DNA from: Candidatus Egerieousia equi
Lineage (GTDB): Bacteria; Bacteroidota; Bacteroidia; Bacteroidales; UBA932
Assembly (NCBI GenBank): GCA_018065035.1
Contig: JAGHUC010000136.1
Span: 1-39,753, forward strand
Length of the DNA: 39,753 nucleotides
Reading direction: 5' to 3'
The translations under genes were made by a program, and so were the position numbers. Position 1 is the first letter of the stretch; every line of letters starts with the position of its first letter. Below are positions 15,243-24,984 of the stretch, one piece after another. Under the pieces are notes generated by a model. That model was not told the origin of the DNA. It did not search any database and worked only from the letters and a program-made list of their open reading frames with translations.

Positions 15243-15422
15243 CTCAAGTTTCGCAAGCATTAATTTAATTATTTTCAAGAACTTGCGGGAGGCTTGCGAA
15301 ACTTCTTCCCACCGCACTTTCCTGATGTTCTACCCTCTCCCTAAATCCCTCTCCAAGAGAGAGGGACTTTTTCATCGGCATAAATGCCTCTAAAATAGGT
15401 GTTTCGCTATGCGAAACTTGAG
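15243..15422 (-). repeat. Intergenic hairpin-ended repeat, copy 1 (180 bases, upstream of recA)
   Basis: This element is shared with 36368-36665. Its ends are inverted (CTCAAGTTTCGC and GCGAAACTTGAG). The left arm folds on itself through a perfect 13-bp stem (15246-15258 with 15292-15304), and the right end is a hairpin (GTTTCGC-TAT-GCGAAAC, 15401-15417). The middle contains a REP-like hairpin (CCCTCTC / GAGAGGG). It fills almost all of the trpS-recA gap: the last base touches the trpS stop codon and the first base is 16 bases from the recA ATG. It encodes no protein. Confidence 0.88.
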
Positions 15423-16532
<1,110 letters not shown>

Positions 16533-17795
16533 CTATGCTCCAAAATTATCGTACAGAATATTCTCAGGAGCAACGCCGAGGTTGTCAAGCAGGTCTACAA
16601 CAGACTTGGTCATCATAGGAGGGCCGCACATGAAGTACAGGCTGTCCTCAGGTGACTCATGCTGTTTGAGATAGGTCTCGTACATAACATTGTGAACGAA
16701 GCCTGGAACATACTTTACTCCAGCTGCATCTGCCTCAGGGTCCGGACGGTCCAGTGCAAGATGGAAGTGGAAGTTAGGGAATTCCTCCTCAAGCGCCTTG
16801 TAGTCCTCGAGATAGAAAGCTTCCTTGAGTGAACGTGCTCCATAGAAGAAGTTCACTTTCCTTGTGGTTCTCTCTGTCTTGAACAGATGCATGATATGGC
16901 TTCTCATAGGAGCCATACCTGCGCCACCGCCAACGAATACGAACTCCTGGTCTGCAGGGCAGTTGTCAGGAACGAAGAACTCACCGTAAGGACCGCTGAT
17001 GGTAACCTTGTCACCCGGTTTGAGTGAGTAAATGTATGAAGAGCAGATTCCAGGGTTAACGTTAACGAACTTGCGTGTTGCCCTGTCAATAGGAGGTGTA
17101 GCAATTCTTACGTTAAGCTTGATGATATTGCCCTCTGCAGGGTATGTAGCCATTGAATAAGCCCTGATGGTCTTGGTAGGGTTGACCATCTTGAGGTCGA
17201 AGACACCCATCTTCTCCCAGTCCGCACGGTACTCAGGATCAACGTCAATGTTCTTGTAATCGATTGTACAAGCAGGAACATCAACCTGAATGTATCCGCC
17301 TGAACGGTAGTTGAGAGTCTCTCCATCCGGAATCTTGACACAGAACTCCTTGATGAATGTGGCAACATTCTTATTGGAGATAACCTCGCACTCCCATTTC
17401 TTTACGCTGAGAGCTGACTCTGGAATCACAATGTCAAGATCCTCCTTGACCTTGACCTGGCAGCCGAGTCTCCAGTTGTTCTGTATCTGTTTTCTGTTGA
17501 AGTGAACAACCTCTGTAGGAAGGATTGTACCACCACCGCTGAGAACGCGGCATTTGCACTGACCGCAGCTTCCTTTTCCGCCACACGCCGATGGCAGGAA
17601 AATCTTCTCATTGGCAAGAGTTGCCAGCAATGAGGAACCGGGAGCAACCTCAACCTGCTTCTTTCCGCCGTTGATGTTGATCTTTACTGTTCCTCCAGGG
17701 GTAAGTTTGGTTTTTGCAAACAAGAGCAGAGCCACAAGTACAAGAAGTACTATGAGGAAGACTGCTACTGAAACTATAATCAATTGTGTATCCAT
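16533..17795 (-). CDS. nqrF: Na+-translocating NADH:quinone reductase subunit F
   Basis: NqrF is the NADH-oxidising entry subunit of the sodium pump. The 420-residue protein has an N-terminal membrane helix (about 5-27), a 2Fe-2S ferredoxin domain with Cys71, Cys77, Cys80 and Cys112, an FAD domain with RAYSMA, and an NADH-binding domain with FVGGGAGMAPMRSH and the C-terminal YFMCGPPMM. All cofactor ligands are present. A real Shine-Dalgarno GGAGG lies about 7 bases before the ATG, overlapping the end of nqrE. trpS follows three bases after its stop. Confidence 0.98.
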   Translation of the reverse strand: MDTQLIIVSVAVFLIVLLVLVALLLFAKTKLTPGGTVKININGGKKQVEVAPGSSLLATLANEKIFLPSACGGKGSCGQCKCRVLSGGGTILPTEVVHFNRKQIQNNWRLGCQVKVKEDLDIVIPESALSVKKWECEVISNKNVATFIKEFCVKIPDGETLNYRSGGYIQVDVPACTIDYKNIDVDPEYRADWEKMGVFDLKMVNPTKTIRAYSMATYPAEGNIIKLNVRIATPPIDRATRKFVNVNPGICSSYIYSLKPGDKVTISGPYGEFFVPDNCPADQEFVFVGGGAGMAPMRSHIMHLFKTERTTRKVNFFYGARSLKEAFYLEDYKALEEEFPNFHFHLALDRPDPEADAAGVKYVPGFVHNVMYETYLKQHESPEDSLYFMCGPPMMTKSVVDLLDNLGVAPENILYDNFGA

Positions 17796-17806
17796 TGCGA
17801 ATCCTC

Positions 17807-18421
17807 CTATAAGCTAATACCCATGAAGCTCATGAACGCTATACCCATGAGACCTACAACTATGAATGAAATACCCAGACCCTTGAGAGGTGCAGGTACG
17901 TTTGAATAAGCCATCTTCTCCCTGATAGCAGCAAGGGTTACAATTGCGAGCATCCAGCCGAAGCCGCTGCCAAGACCGTAAACCGTTGCCTCACCGAGTG
18001 AAGCGTAACCTCTTTCCTGCATGAAGAGCGATGCTCCGAGAACAGCGCAGTTCACAGCAATGAGAGGAAGGAATATACCGAGAGATGCATAGAGGGAAGG
18101 TGAATACTTCTCAACCACCATCTCAACAATCTGAACTATTGATGCAACAACCGCAATGAACACTATCAGGCTGAGGAAGCTCAAATCAATGCCGGCATAC
18201 TCCTCACCGAGCCATGCAAGAGCGCCCGGGCTGAGAATGTAAGTATTGAGCAGATAGTTGATAGGCAGTGTGATACCAATCACGAATACAACGGCAATAC
18301 CAAGTCCGGTAGCCGTTTTCACGTTTTTGGAAACAGCAAGGAAAGAACACATTCCCAGGAAGAATGAGAAGACCATGTTGTCCACAAAAACGGACTTTAC
18401 AAATAAGTTTATCAAATCCAT
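17807..18421 (-). CDS. nqrE: Na+-translocating NADH:quinone reductase subunit E
   Basis: A 204-residue integral membrane protein with six hydrophobic helices and the family start [32 protein letters not shown]. NqrE, with NqrD, forms the membrane part that binds an intersubunit iron centre and takes part in Na+ movement. It is the fifth gene of the operon, 15 bases after nqrD and 11 before nqrF. Confidence 0.97.
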   Translation of the reverse strand: MDLINLFVKSVFVDNMVFSFFLGMCSFLAVSKNVKTATGLGIAVVFVIGITLPINYLLNTYILSPGALAWLGEEYAGIDLSFLSLIVFIAVVASIVQIVEMVVEKYSPSLYASLGIFLPLIAVNCAVLGASLFMQERGYASLGEATVYGLGSGFGWMLAIVTLAAIREKMAYSNVPAPLKGLGISFIVVGLMGIAFMSFMGISL

Positions 18422-18436
18422 AATCTGAGTGTGTTA

Positions 18437-19048
18437 TTATTTTTCCTGTAAATCCTTGTTCATGCTTCTGTGAATCCAAACGAAACAGCCAACGAGAATG
18501 AGGGCCATTGGAGGAAGGATGCACAGACCGTTGTTCATGTAACCTGCATCGTAGAAAGACTGAGGAATTACCTTGAAACCGAAGATGGAACCACTGCCGA
18601 GCAGTTCGCGGAAGAATGCAAGGGCAATGAGTATCATACCGTAACCTGCGCCGTTTGCAATACCGTCAACGAATGATGGGAAAGGTTTGTTTCCAAGTGC
18701 AAAAGCCTCGATACGGCCCATGATGATACAGTTGGTGATAATCAGGCCTACGAATACTGACAGCTGCTTGCTCACCTCATAAACGTATGCCTTGAGCACC
18801 TGCTCAACGAGGATTACGAACAAAGCGGCAACAACAAGCTGAACTATGATTCTGATTCGGTTAGGAATGGTGTTTCTCAAACATGAAACCAGAAGGCTTG
18901 AGCAACCTGTAACCAATGTCACTGAAATAGCCATGACACAGGCTGCCTCAAGTTTGACTGTAACAGCCAAGGCTGAACAGATACCCAGGACCAGAACCGT
19001 GATAGGATTGGCCTTCCAAAGAGGTTGTAAATAAATATTCTTATCCAT
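18437..19048 (-). CDS. nqrD: Na+-translocating NADH:quinone reductase subunit D
   Basis: A 203-residue membrane protein homologous to NqrE and RnfE. It shows the family features NPITVLVLGICSALAVT, the helix region NCIIMGRIEAFALGNKP and NGAGYGMILIALAFFRELLGSG. It pairs with NqrE in the membrane core. Nine bases separate it from nqrC. Confidence 0.97.
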   Translation of the reverse strand: MDKNIYLQPLWKANPITVLVLGICSALAVTVKLEAACVMAISVTLVTGCSSLLVSCLRNTIPNRIRIIVQLVVAALFVILVEQVLKAYVYEVSKQLSVFVGLIITNCIIMGRIEAFALGNKPFPSFVDGIANGAGYGMILIALAFFRELLGSGSIFGFKVIPQSFYDAGYMNNGLCILPPMALILVGCFVWIHRSMNKDLQEK

Positions 19049-19057
19049 AGCCTTGAA

Positions 19058-19798
19058 TTAGTTTAAATTTTTGATTGACTCAATGTAAGGCATGTAAGCC
19101 TTCAACCATGTCTCGATTGTTGAATCAAGCGCGCGGCTTGTCATTGTACCACCTGTGATGGCATCAACTCCGTGAATGTCATCAGGAGCTGCGCCGCCTT
19201 TTATGACTCTCACTGAGGTGAACTCATCACCCTCGAAGATCTTCTTTCCGTTGAACTGTGCGCTGAACCATTCGGTAGCTATCTCTGCGCCAAGGCCAGG
19301 AGTCTCTCCCTTGTGTGCGAATAGTGTTCCGTGAACGGTATCCATATCGCTTTCGAGAGCAATCCAGCCCCAGATAGGTCCCCAGAGACCTGCACCGTAG
19401 CAGGAAAGAATATAAACCTTTGAACCGTTGTCCATGGTACATACGAAAACAGGGAGCTGCAAGTCTGCGGTATTGCCTGCCTTCATGAGATCGTTCTGGG
19501 TCTTCAAATCAACGGAGAAGCCCTTTACACCTTCTATTACCTGGCCTTCAGCATTGACTGCTATGTCCTCGGTAACGTATTTCTCATACTGCTGTTCAAC
19601 GAATGCGCTCTTGTTTGAAGCGGTCTCCATGCCCTGTGTGAGAGCAACCGCTCCAAGAATCTTTGATTTGGTATCAACCTCAGCGTTCTGAGTCTGCTTG
19701 CCTTTCAAAGATGAAGAAACGAATGCAAGAACCGCAGCCACAACTATAACCATTACAGCTGTGTATATAATTGTATATGAATTTTTATTTGTATCCAT
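19058..19798 (-). CDS. nqrC: Na+-translocating NADH:quinone reductase subunit C
   Basis: A 246-residue protein with one N-terminal membrane helix (about 9-27) and a periplasmic FMN-binding domain. FMN is joined covalently by a phosphoester to a Thr in a motif usually written SGATxTS. Here the segment is ITGGTMTS with Thr218 in the acceptor position, so the usual Ala before Thr is Gly and the usual Ser is Thr. The segment GLWGPIWGWIAL is also conserved. Attachment needs the flavin transferase ApbE, which is not in this window. Confidence 0.96.
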   Translation of the reverse strand: MDTNKNSYTIIYTAVMVIVVAAVLAFVSSSLKGKQTQNAEVDTKSKILGAVALTQGMETASNKSAFVEQQYEKYVTEDIAVNAEGQVIEGVKGFSVDLKTQNDLMKAGNTADLQLPVFVCTMDNGSKVYILSCYGAGLWGPIWGWIALESDMDTVHGTLFAHKGETPGLGAEIATEWFSAQFNGKKIFEGDEFTSVRVIKGGAAPDDIHGVDAITGGTMTSRALDSTIETWLKAYMPYIESIKNLN

Positions 19799-19808
19799 AA
19801 TGTAATCT

Positions 19809-20999
19809 TTATTTAACTACAGCTCTTTTTACTCTTCTTCTGATATTCCTTGAAACCACGAAGTGGTCAATGAGAGGAGCGAATGTATTCATAAGAAGTA
19901 TTGAAAGCATCATTCCCTCAGGATAACCAGGATTCCACAGACGGATTACAACGGCCATTGCTCCAACGAGGAAGCCGTAAATCCATTTGCCGCATTCTGT
20001 CTGGGCGCTGGTTACAGGATCTGTTGCCATGAAAACTATACCGAATGCAAAACCTCCCATGATCAGATGGTAGTAAGCAGGATAAGCGGCCAATGTTCCT
20101 TCCTGGGCACCGATTCCGCCAAGGAATGCTACGAACAAAGCGCCGGCAACGCCTGAAACCATGATCTTCCAGCTTGCTATTCCAGTATATATGAGGATGA
20201 GAGCGCCTATTGCAATTGCAATCACTGATGTCTCACCAATTGAACCGGCCATATTACCGATAACCATCTGCATTGCATCCATAGGCTGTCCTGCAACTGT
20301 GTGAAGTGCGTCAGGAGCAATGCCTGCACCTGCCTGTGACAGTGCAGTTGCGCCTGAGAAGCCATCAACGAGTTCACCGGCCGCAGCCTTGCCAACGCCT
20401 TTGATCCAGATTACATCACCGGAAATCTTTGTAGGATATGAGAAGAACACGAATGCTCTTGCCAGAAGTGCAGGGTTCCAGATATTCATACCTGTTCCAC
20501 CGAAGATTTCCTTGCCTATGATAACTGCGAAAGCAACTGCCACTGCAAGAATCCAGAGAGGAACGTCAACAGGCATGATCATTGGAATTATCATTCCGGA
20601 AACAAGGTAACCCTCGTTGACTTCATGACCGCGTATCTGTGCTGAAGCGAACTCAATGCCAAGACCTACAACGTATGATACTATTATGAGAGGGAGAACT
20701 CTGAGGAAGCCATACCAGAACTTGCCCCAGAAGCTCATGTCAAGTCCGAAAGCGAGCGAATGCTGCTCACCTACGTTCCACATACCGAAAAGCATTGCAG
20801 GAGCAAGAGCCACAATGACTACTGTCATGACTCTCTTGAGGTCCATGCAGTCCCTTACGTGAGCACCGCAACATGTCTTTGTCTTTGGCACAAAAAGGAA
20901 TGAGTCAAAGGCATCGAAGGTTGAGTGCAACCAAGCGTATTTGCCACCTTTCTCAAAGGAAGGTCTCAAATTGTTTACAAAATCTATCAATCCTTTCAT
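19809..20999 (-). CDS. nqrB: Na+-translocating NADH:quinone reductase subunit B
   Basis: A 396-residue integral membrane subunit holding a covalent FMN on the Thr of SGAT (residues 215-218, in VDGFSGATALSQ). The N-terminal segment STFDAFDSFLFVPKTKT and the helix GKEIFGGTGMNIWNPALLARAFVFFSYP are family hallmarks. NqrB also binds riboflavin and quinone and forms much of the Na+ path. The ATG is preceded at about 7 bases by GGAGG, a canonical Shine-Dalgarno that most genes here lack. Confidence 0.97.
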   Translation of the reverse strand: MKGLIDFVNNLRPSFEKGGKYAWLHSTFDAFDSFLFVPKTKTCCGAHVRDCMDLKRVMTVVIVALAPAMLFGMWNVGEQHSLAFGLDMSFWGKFWYGFLRVLPLIIVSYVVGLGIEFASAQIRGHEVNEGYLVSGMIIPMIMPVDVPLWILAVAVAFAVIIGKEIFGGTGMNIWNPALLARAFVFFSYPTKISGDVIWIKGVGKAAAGELVDGFSGATALSQAGAGIAPDALHTVAGQPMDAMQMVIGNMAGSIGETSVIAIAIGALILIYTGIASWKIMVSGVAGALFVAFLGGIGAQEGTLAAYPAYYHLIMGGFAFGIVFMATDPVTSAQTECGKWIYGFLVGAMAVVIRLWNPGYPEGMMLSILLMNTFAPLIDHFVVSRNIRRRVKRAVVK

Positions 21000-21010
21000 A
21001 AACTTCCTCC

Positions 21011-22381
21011 TTATGCCATTTCTTTAATCATGGTAGCAATACCATTGGAAACAATATTCTGAACATCGATCTTTGAAGGGCAGACGTACTCGCAGAGAGC
21101 GAGGTCCTCTTCAATGACCTCATATATGCCAAGCTGCTCCATCTTGTCAATGTCGTTGGCAAGAATGGCCTTGAGCAGATATACAGGGTAAATGTCCATA
21201 GGAACAACCTTCTCATAGAGGCCTGTTACAACAAAGGCTCTCTTGCCTCCGTTGAGGTTGGCATCCATATTGTACTTCTTTCCTGGTGTGAGCCATGAGA
21301 AGTATGAACGCTGAACGCTGAACTTGCCCGGACGGAAAGGTTTGCACCATCCGAACGCTTCATAATAATCACCCTCTAGAATTGCGGTGAACTGGAAATC
21401 GTAGAAACCGAGAGAGCCCAGGAATCCTACGTTCTTTCCTGTAAGTACGTTACCGCTTATGTATCTTGTATCAACGTGCTGGCCGCATACCTGACCTCCG
21501 TCATTGACGAACATTGAGGAGAGAGCCTCAACACATACGCCAGGGAGAACCTTCACATAGCAAGGATTGCTTGCCTGCGGACCTGCAACAGCTATAGTTC
21601 TTGCAACGTCATATACGCCCTTGTTGAAAAGACGTCCTATTGCAGCAAGGAAGTTAGGATTGATTGTCCATACAACCTCGCCCTTTCCAATAGGTGAAAT
21701 GTGGTTGATCTGCACGCCTACGTTTCCTGCAGGATGAGGGCCGTTGAAAACATATGCCTTAACTCCGTTGAGTTTTGCAAGCACCGATGACTCGCTTGCC
21801 ACTCCGAGGTAAACCTCACCGCCGGTGAGTTTCCTGATGGCGTCAACACCTGTCTGAATGTCCTGGATATCACTTGCGAGAGTGAAATTGTAGTCAGGAG
21901 CAAGAGGTGCTGAATCGAAAGCTGAAACAAAAATGGCCTTAGGTGTATCTGCCGGGTTGGCAATAATACCGTAAGGTCTCTGAATGATAGCCGGCCAAAG
22001 GCCGCTTGAAAGCAATGCCTTCACAATCTCTTCCTTTGAGAGTTTTGAAGGAGTCCCCTTTGCAAACTGCAAATACTCGGTAACAGCATCCTGCTTGATG
22101 CGGATTTCAAGAAGTTTCCTCTTTTCACCGCGTACGATTGCCTCAACTGTACCGCTGCAAGGTGAAGTGAAACATACATCCTGATGGAACTTGTCAATGA
22201 ACACTACGGATCCAGCCTGAACCTTGTCACCTTCCTTGACCATAAGTTTAGGAACAAGGCATCTGAAATCAGTAGGTTTCATCACAATTACACCAGGAGC
22301 AGGTTCCTGCCCCATCTTCAAAGCTGCCGCACCCGCCATTGGGATGTTCAGTCCTTTGTGTAATCTTACTTGATTCAACAT
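21011..22381 (-). CDS. nqrA: Na+-translocating NADH:quinone reductase subunit A
   Basis: A 456-residue cytoplasmic-face subunit at the head of the operon. It starts MLNQVRLHKGLNIPMAGAA; a longer in-frame start exists at 22435 but its extra residues cover the promoter. Family segments include GIIANPADTPKAIFVSAFDSAPLAPD and YFSWLTPGKKY. Near the C-terminus is CEYVCPSKIDVQ, the Cys-Pro segment shared with RnfC-type proteins. With nqrB-F it makes a complete pump that couples NADH oxidation and quinone reduction to Na+ export. Confidence 0.97.
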   Translation of the reverse strand: MLNQVRLHKGLNIPMAGAAALKMGQEPAPGVIVMKPTDFRCLVPKLMVKEGDKVQAGSVVFIDKFHQDVCFTSPCSGTVEAIVRGEKRKLLEIRIKQDAVTEYLQFAKGTPSKLSKEEIVKALLSSGLWPAIIQRPYGIIANPADTPKAIFVSAFDSAPLAPDYNFTLASDIQDIQTGVDAIRKLTGGEVYLGVASESSVLAKLNGVKAYVFNGPHPAGNVGVQINHISPIGKGEVVWTINPNFLAAIGRLFNKGVYDVARTIAVAGPQASNPCYVKVLPGVCVEALSSMFVNDGGQVCGQHVDTRYISGNVLTGKNVGFLGSLGFYDFQFTAILEGDYYEAFGWCKPFRPGKFSVQRSYFSWLTPGKKYNMDANLNGGKRAFVVTGLYEKVVPMDIYPVYLLKAILANDIDKMEQLGIYEVIEEDLALCEYVCPSKIDVQNIVSNGIATMIKEMA

Positions 22382-22439
22382 TGATTTTAGTTTATAATTA
22401 TTAAAAATTAATTCGGATTTCCATAAAAATCGCAATCTG

Positions 22440-22476
22440 CAAATATAATCAATATCCCGCTAAAATCCAGCTAAAA
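22440..22476 (-). promoter_or_regulatory. nqr operon promoter with a tandem 11-base site
   Basis: The minus strand has TATATTTG (22440-22447), matching TAnnTTTG, with the transcript start near 22436 and a leader of about 55 bases. No TTTG is found at 19-21 bases. Instead two direct 11-base copies (TCCCGCTAAAA and TCCAGCTAAAA on the plus strand, 22455-22476) cover the -20 to -40 region, suggesting a bound regulator. Confidence 0.45.
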
Positions 22477-22482
22477 GATAAT

Positions 22483-22513
22483 TTTGAAATGTTCTTTTTG
22501 CTTTTTAGTTTTG
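22483..22513 (+). promoter_or_regulatory. pcrA promoter
   Basis: TTTG (22483-22486), a 19-base spacer and TAGTTTTG (22506-22513) match the Bacteroidetes consensus. The transcript would begin near 22517, leaving a leader of only about four bases before the ATG at 22521. A second -7-like box, TAATTTTG at 22479-22486, would give a longer leader but lacks a -33 box. Confidence 0.55.
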
Positions 22514-22520
22514 CCAAGTT

Positions 22521-24983
22521 ATGGAAGAGAAAAAAGAGTTGATATTCGAGGGGTTGAACAGCGCGCAGGCAAGTGCGGTTGAGAATTTCGAGGGCCCTGG
22601 CCTGATCATTGCCGGAGCCGGCAGCGGAAAGACAAAAGTTCTTACTTGCAGGATAGCGAACATCATACAGCACGGCGTTCCACCGGAGCAGATACTGGCG
22701 CTCACTTTCACCAACAAAGCCGCCCAGGAAATGCGTCAGAGGATAACTGCGGCCGTTGGCAGGAAACTCACCTTCAATCTGCTGGCCGGAACATTCCATT
22801 CGATTTTCATAAAATTCCTCAGGGAGGAGTCCGAACTCATAGGTTTCCCAAAGGACTTCACCATATATGACACATCGGACAGCAAGGCGCTCATCAAGGC
22901 ATGCATAAAGGAACTTCAGCTGGACGACAAGACATATAAACCGGCTGATGTACTCAGCAGAATTTCCAAGGCGAAAAACAATCTTGTTACATACCAGGCA
23001 TACGCAAACAATGCAGCGGCCATCCAGGCGGACAAGGCTTCCAAGAGGCCTCTGCTTTATCAGGTTTACGAATTGTACGCCCGGAAGTGCAGGCAGAACG
23101 GAGCAATGGACTTCGATGACATCCTGCTGTACACCAACATCCTGTTCCGTGACCATGAGGATGCCCTCAAGCGCATCGGCTCAAGATTCCGCTACATCCT
23201 TGTTGACGAGTACCAGGACACCAACTTCGCACAGTACATAATCGTAAAGAAACTGGCCTCCTTCCATCACAACATAGCTGTTGTGGGCGATGACGCACAG
23301 AGCATATACTCATTCCGTGGAGCGCGTATCGAGAATATCATAAACTTCAGGAAGGACTACCCCGACTGCAGCGAATACAGGCTTGAGCAGAACTATCGCA
23401 GTACAAAGACAATAGTGAATGCTGCGAACTCCGTGATATCCCACAACCGCATGCAGCTGAAGAAAACCTGCTTTTCAAAAGGAGATGAAGGCGAGCTCAT
23501 AGAGCTGCTTGGGGCCTATTCGGAGAAGGAGGAGGGGATGATGGTGGCTTCTTCCATCGCCAGTGCAATATACAGGAACAGAGAGCCTTACAGCCACTTT
23601 GCAATCCTGTACCGAACCAATGCGCAGAGCCGCGTCATAGAGGAGGAACTGCGCCGCAGGAACATGCCTTACCGCATCTACGCAGGCCACTCATTCTATG
23701 AAAGGCAGGAGATCAAGGACATGATAGCCTACATAAAGCTCATTGTGAACCCGCGTGACAACGAATCCTTCAGGAGAATAATAAATTTCCCTACCAGGGC
23801 GATAGGCGATACAACCCAGGAGAGGCTCATGGCCACAGCAGGAGCGGCTGGAGTCTGCGCTATGGAATTCATCTTCCGCGATGCCAGGAACAAGGAGAAG
23901 CCCGGAGCCGCAATGATTGCAGCCGGCATAAAGGAAGCCACGGCAAGGAAGATAATGGACTTTGCCAGGAACATTGTAGAGCTGCGAAGCAGGCTTCTTA
24001 CCGAAGACGCCTACGCCATGGCCGGCGAGATAGACAGCAGATTCGGGATAATCGCATCGCTCAAGGCGGAGAATACAATTGAGTCCGAGTCAAGGGCGGA
24101 GAACATAGAGGAACTTTTCAATTCCATACAGGACTTTGTTGACAACGGGCAGGAGGAGAACGATGAACTTGTGGCACAGGGATATGAGCCTGTGCTGGTC
24201 ACACTTGACATGTACCTGCAGAACGTTTCGCTCATAAGCGACCTTGACGTTGACGAGGACAAGGACCAGGACTGCATCTCGCTCATGACGGTGCATTCAT
24301 CCAAAGGCCTGGAATTCGAGCATGTATATATCATGGGAATGGAGGAGAATCTTTTCCCCGGCCAGGCGGCGGTGAGCATGCTGGCATACGCCGACAACAC
24401 AGAGATGGAGGAGGAAAGGCGTTTGTTCTACGTTGCTCTCACACGCGCGAAGAAGGACGTGAAGCTCTCATACGCCCATCAGCGCAAGAAATTCGGAGAA
24501 ACCGTTTCAAATTCCCCGAGCCGTTTCATAAAGGAGATAGATCCGGAATACGTTTCAAACCCAATACCAGATTACGAGCGCGAGCTGTCCACGGATTCCG
24601 CCTCACGCTCCGCATTTCTCCATCGCGGTACATCATGTGCTCCCACAAGGCCGTCCTTCACAGCCCGTGACATGTTCTCAACACCGCGCAGCGCCTCTTC
24701 CGGAAACGGAACGGCTAATGGCAGAAGCAGCTATGGCAACAGCAAGCCTGTGCAAACAAATGCTACTCAACAGAAAAATGCGCCTGGTGCTGCAAGGAAC
24801 TTCATGGCGGATTCACCTGCAAAAATAAAACCGGGGCACACCGTGGAGCACCCCAGATTCGGTATCGGGGAAGTACTTTCCCTTGAAGGCGACATTATGG
24901 GCAGAAAGGCCATAGTCCGGTTCAGCGACGGCAGCACCAAGACTCTGGTGCTTGCCTATGCCAAACTCAGGATTGTCCAGTAA
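22521..24983 (+). CDS. pcrA: ATP-dependent DNA helicase PcrA/UvrD
   Basis: An 820-residue superfamily 1 3'-5' helicase that acts in nucleotide excision repair and removes protein blocks from DNA. Motifs in order: Q-motif region LNSAQASAV, Walker A GAGSGKT (32-38), LTFTNKAAQEMRQR (Ia), VDEYQDTN (II), GDDAQSIYSFRGA (III), QNYRST (IV), MTVHSSKGLEFEHVYI (V) and EEERRLFYVALTRAKK (VI). A low-complexity linker (about 690-765, Ser/Asn/Ala/Thr-rich) joins a C-terminal Tudor-like fold (HTVEHPRFGIGEVLSLEGD, about 773-820) that in PcrA binds RNA polymerase. The gene is divergent from nqr and converges on the porin with one base between the stops. Confidence 0.97.
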   Translation: MEEKKELIFEGLNSAQASAVENFEGPGLIIAGAGSGKTKVLTCRIANIIQHGVPPEQILALTFTNKAAQEMRQRITAAVGRKLTFNLLAGTFHSIFIKFLREESELIGFPKDFTIYDTSDSKALIKACIKELQLDDKTYKPADVLSRISKAKNNLVTYQAYANNAAAIQADKASKRPLLYQVYELYARKCRQNGAMDFDDILLYTNILFRDHEDALKRIGSRFRYILVDEYQDTNFAQYIIVKKLASFHHNIAVVGDDAQSIYSFRGARIENIINFRKDYPDCSEYRLEQNYRSTKTIVNAANSVISHNRMQLKKTCFSKGDEGELIELLGAYSEKEEGMMVASSIASAIYRNREPYSHFAILYRTNAQSRVIEEELRRRNMPYRIYAGHSFYERQEIKDMIAYIKLIVNPRDNESFRRIINFPTRAIGDTTQERLMATAGAAGVCAMEFIFRDARNKEKPGAAMIAAGIKEATARKIMDFARNIVELRSRLLTEDAYAMAGEIDSRFGIIASLKAENTIESESRAENIEELFNSIQDFVDNGQEENDELVAQGYEPVLVTLDMYLQNVSLISDLDVDEDKDQDCISLMTVHSSKGLEFEHVYIMGMEENLFPGQAAVSMLAYADNTEMEEERRLFYVALTRAKKDVKLSYAHQRKKFGETVSNSPSRFIKEIDPEYVSNPIPDYERELSTDSASRSAFLHRGTSCAPTRPSFTARDMFSTPRSASSGNGTANGRSSYGNSKPVQTNATQQKNAPGAARNFMADSPAKIKPGHTVEHPRFGIGEVLSLEGDIMGRKAIVRFSDGSTKTLVLAYAKLRIVQ

Positions 24984-24984
24984 T

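Noticed and set aside
15243-15422. Insertion sequence
   Set aside because: The element is too short to encode a transposase and has no open frame; it can only be a non-autonomous repeat.
22449-23156. A 235-codon open frame on the minus strand over the pcrA start
   Set aside because: It is antisense to the Walker A region of pcrA and crosses the divergent promoter region.
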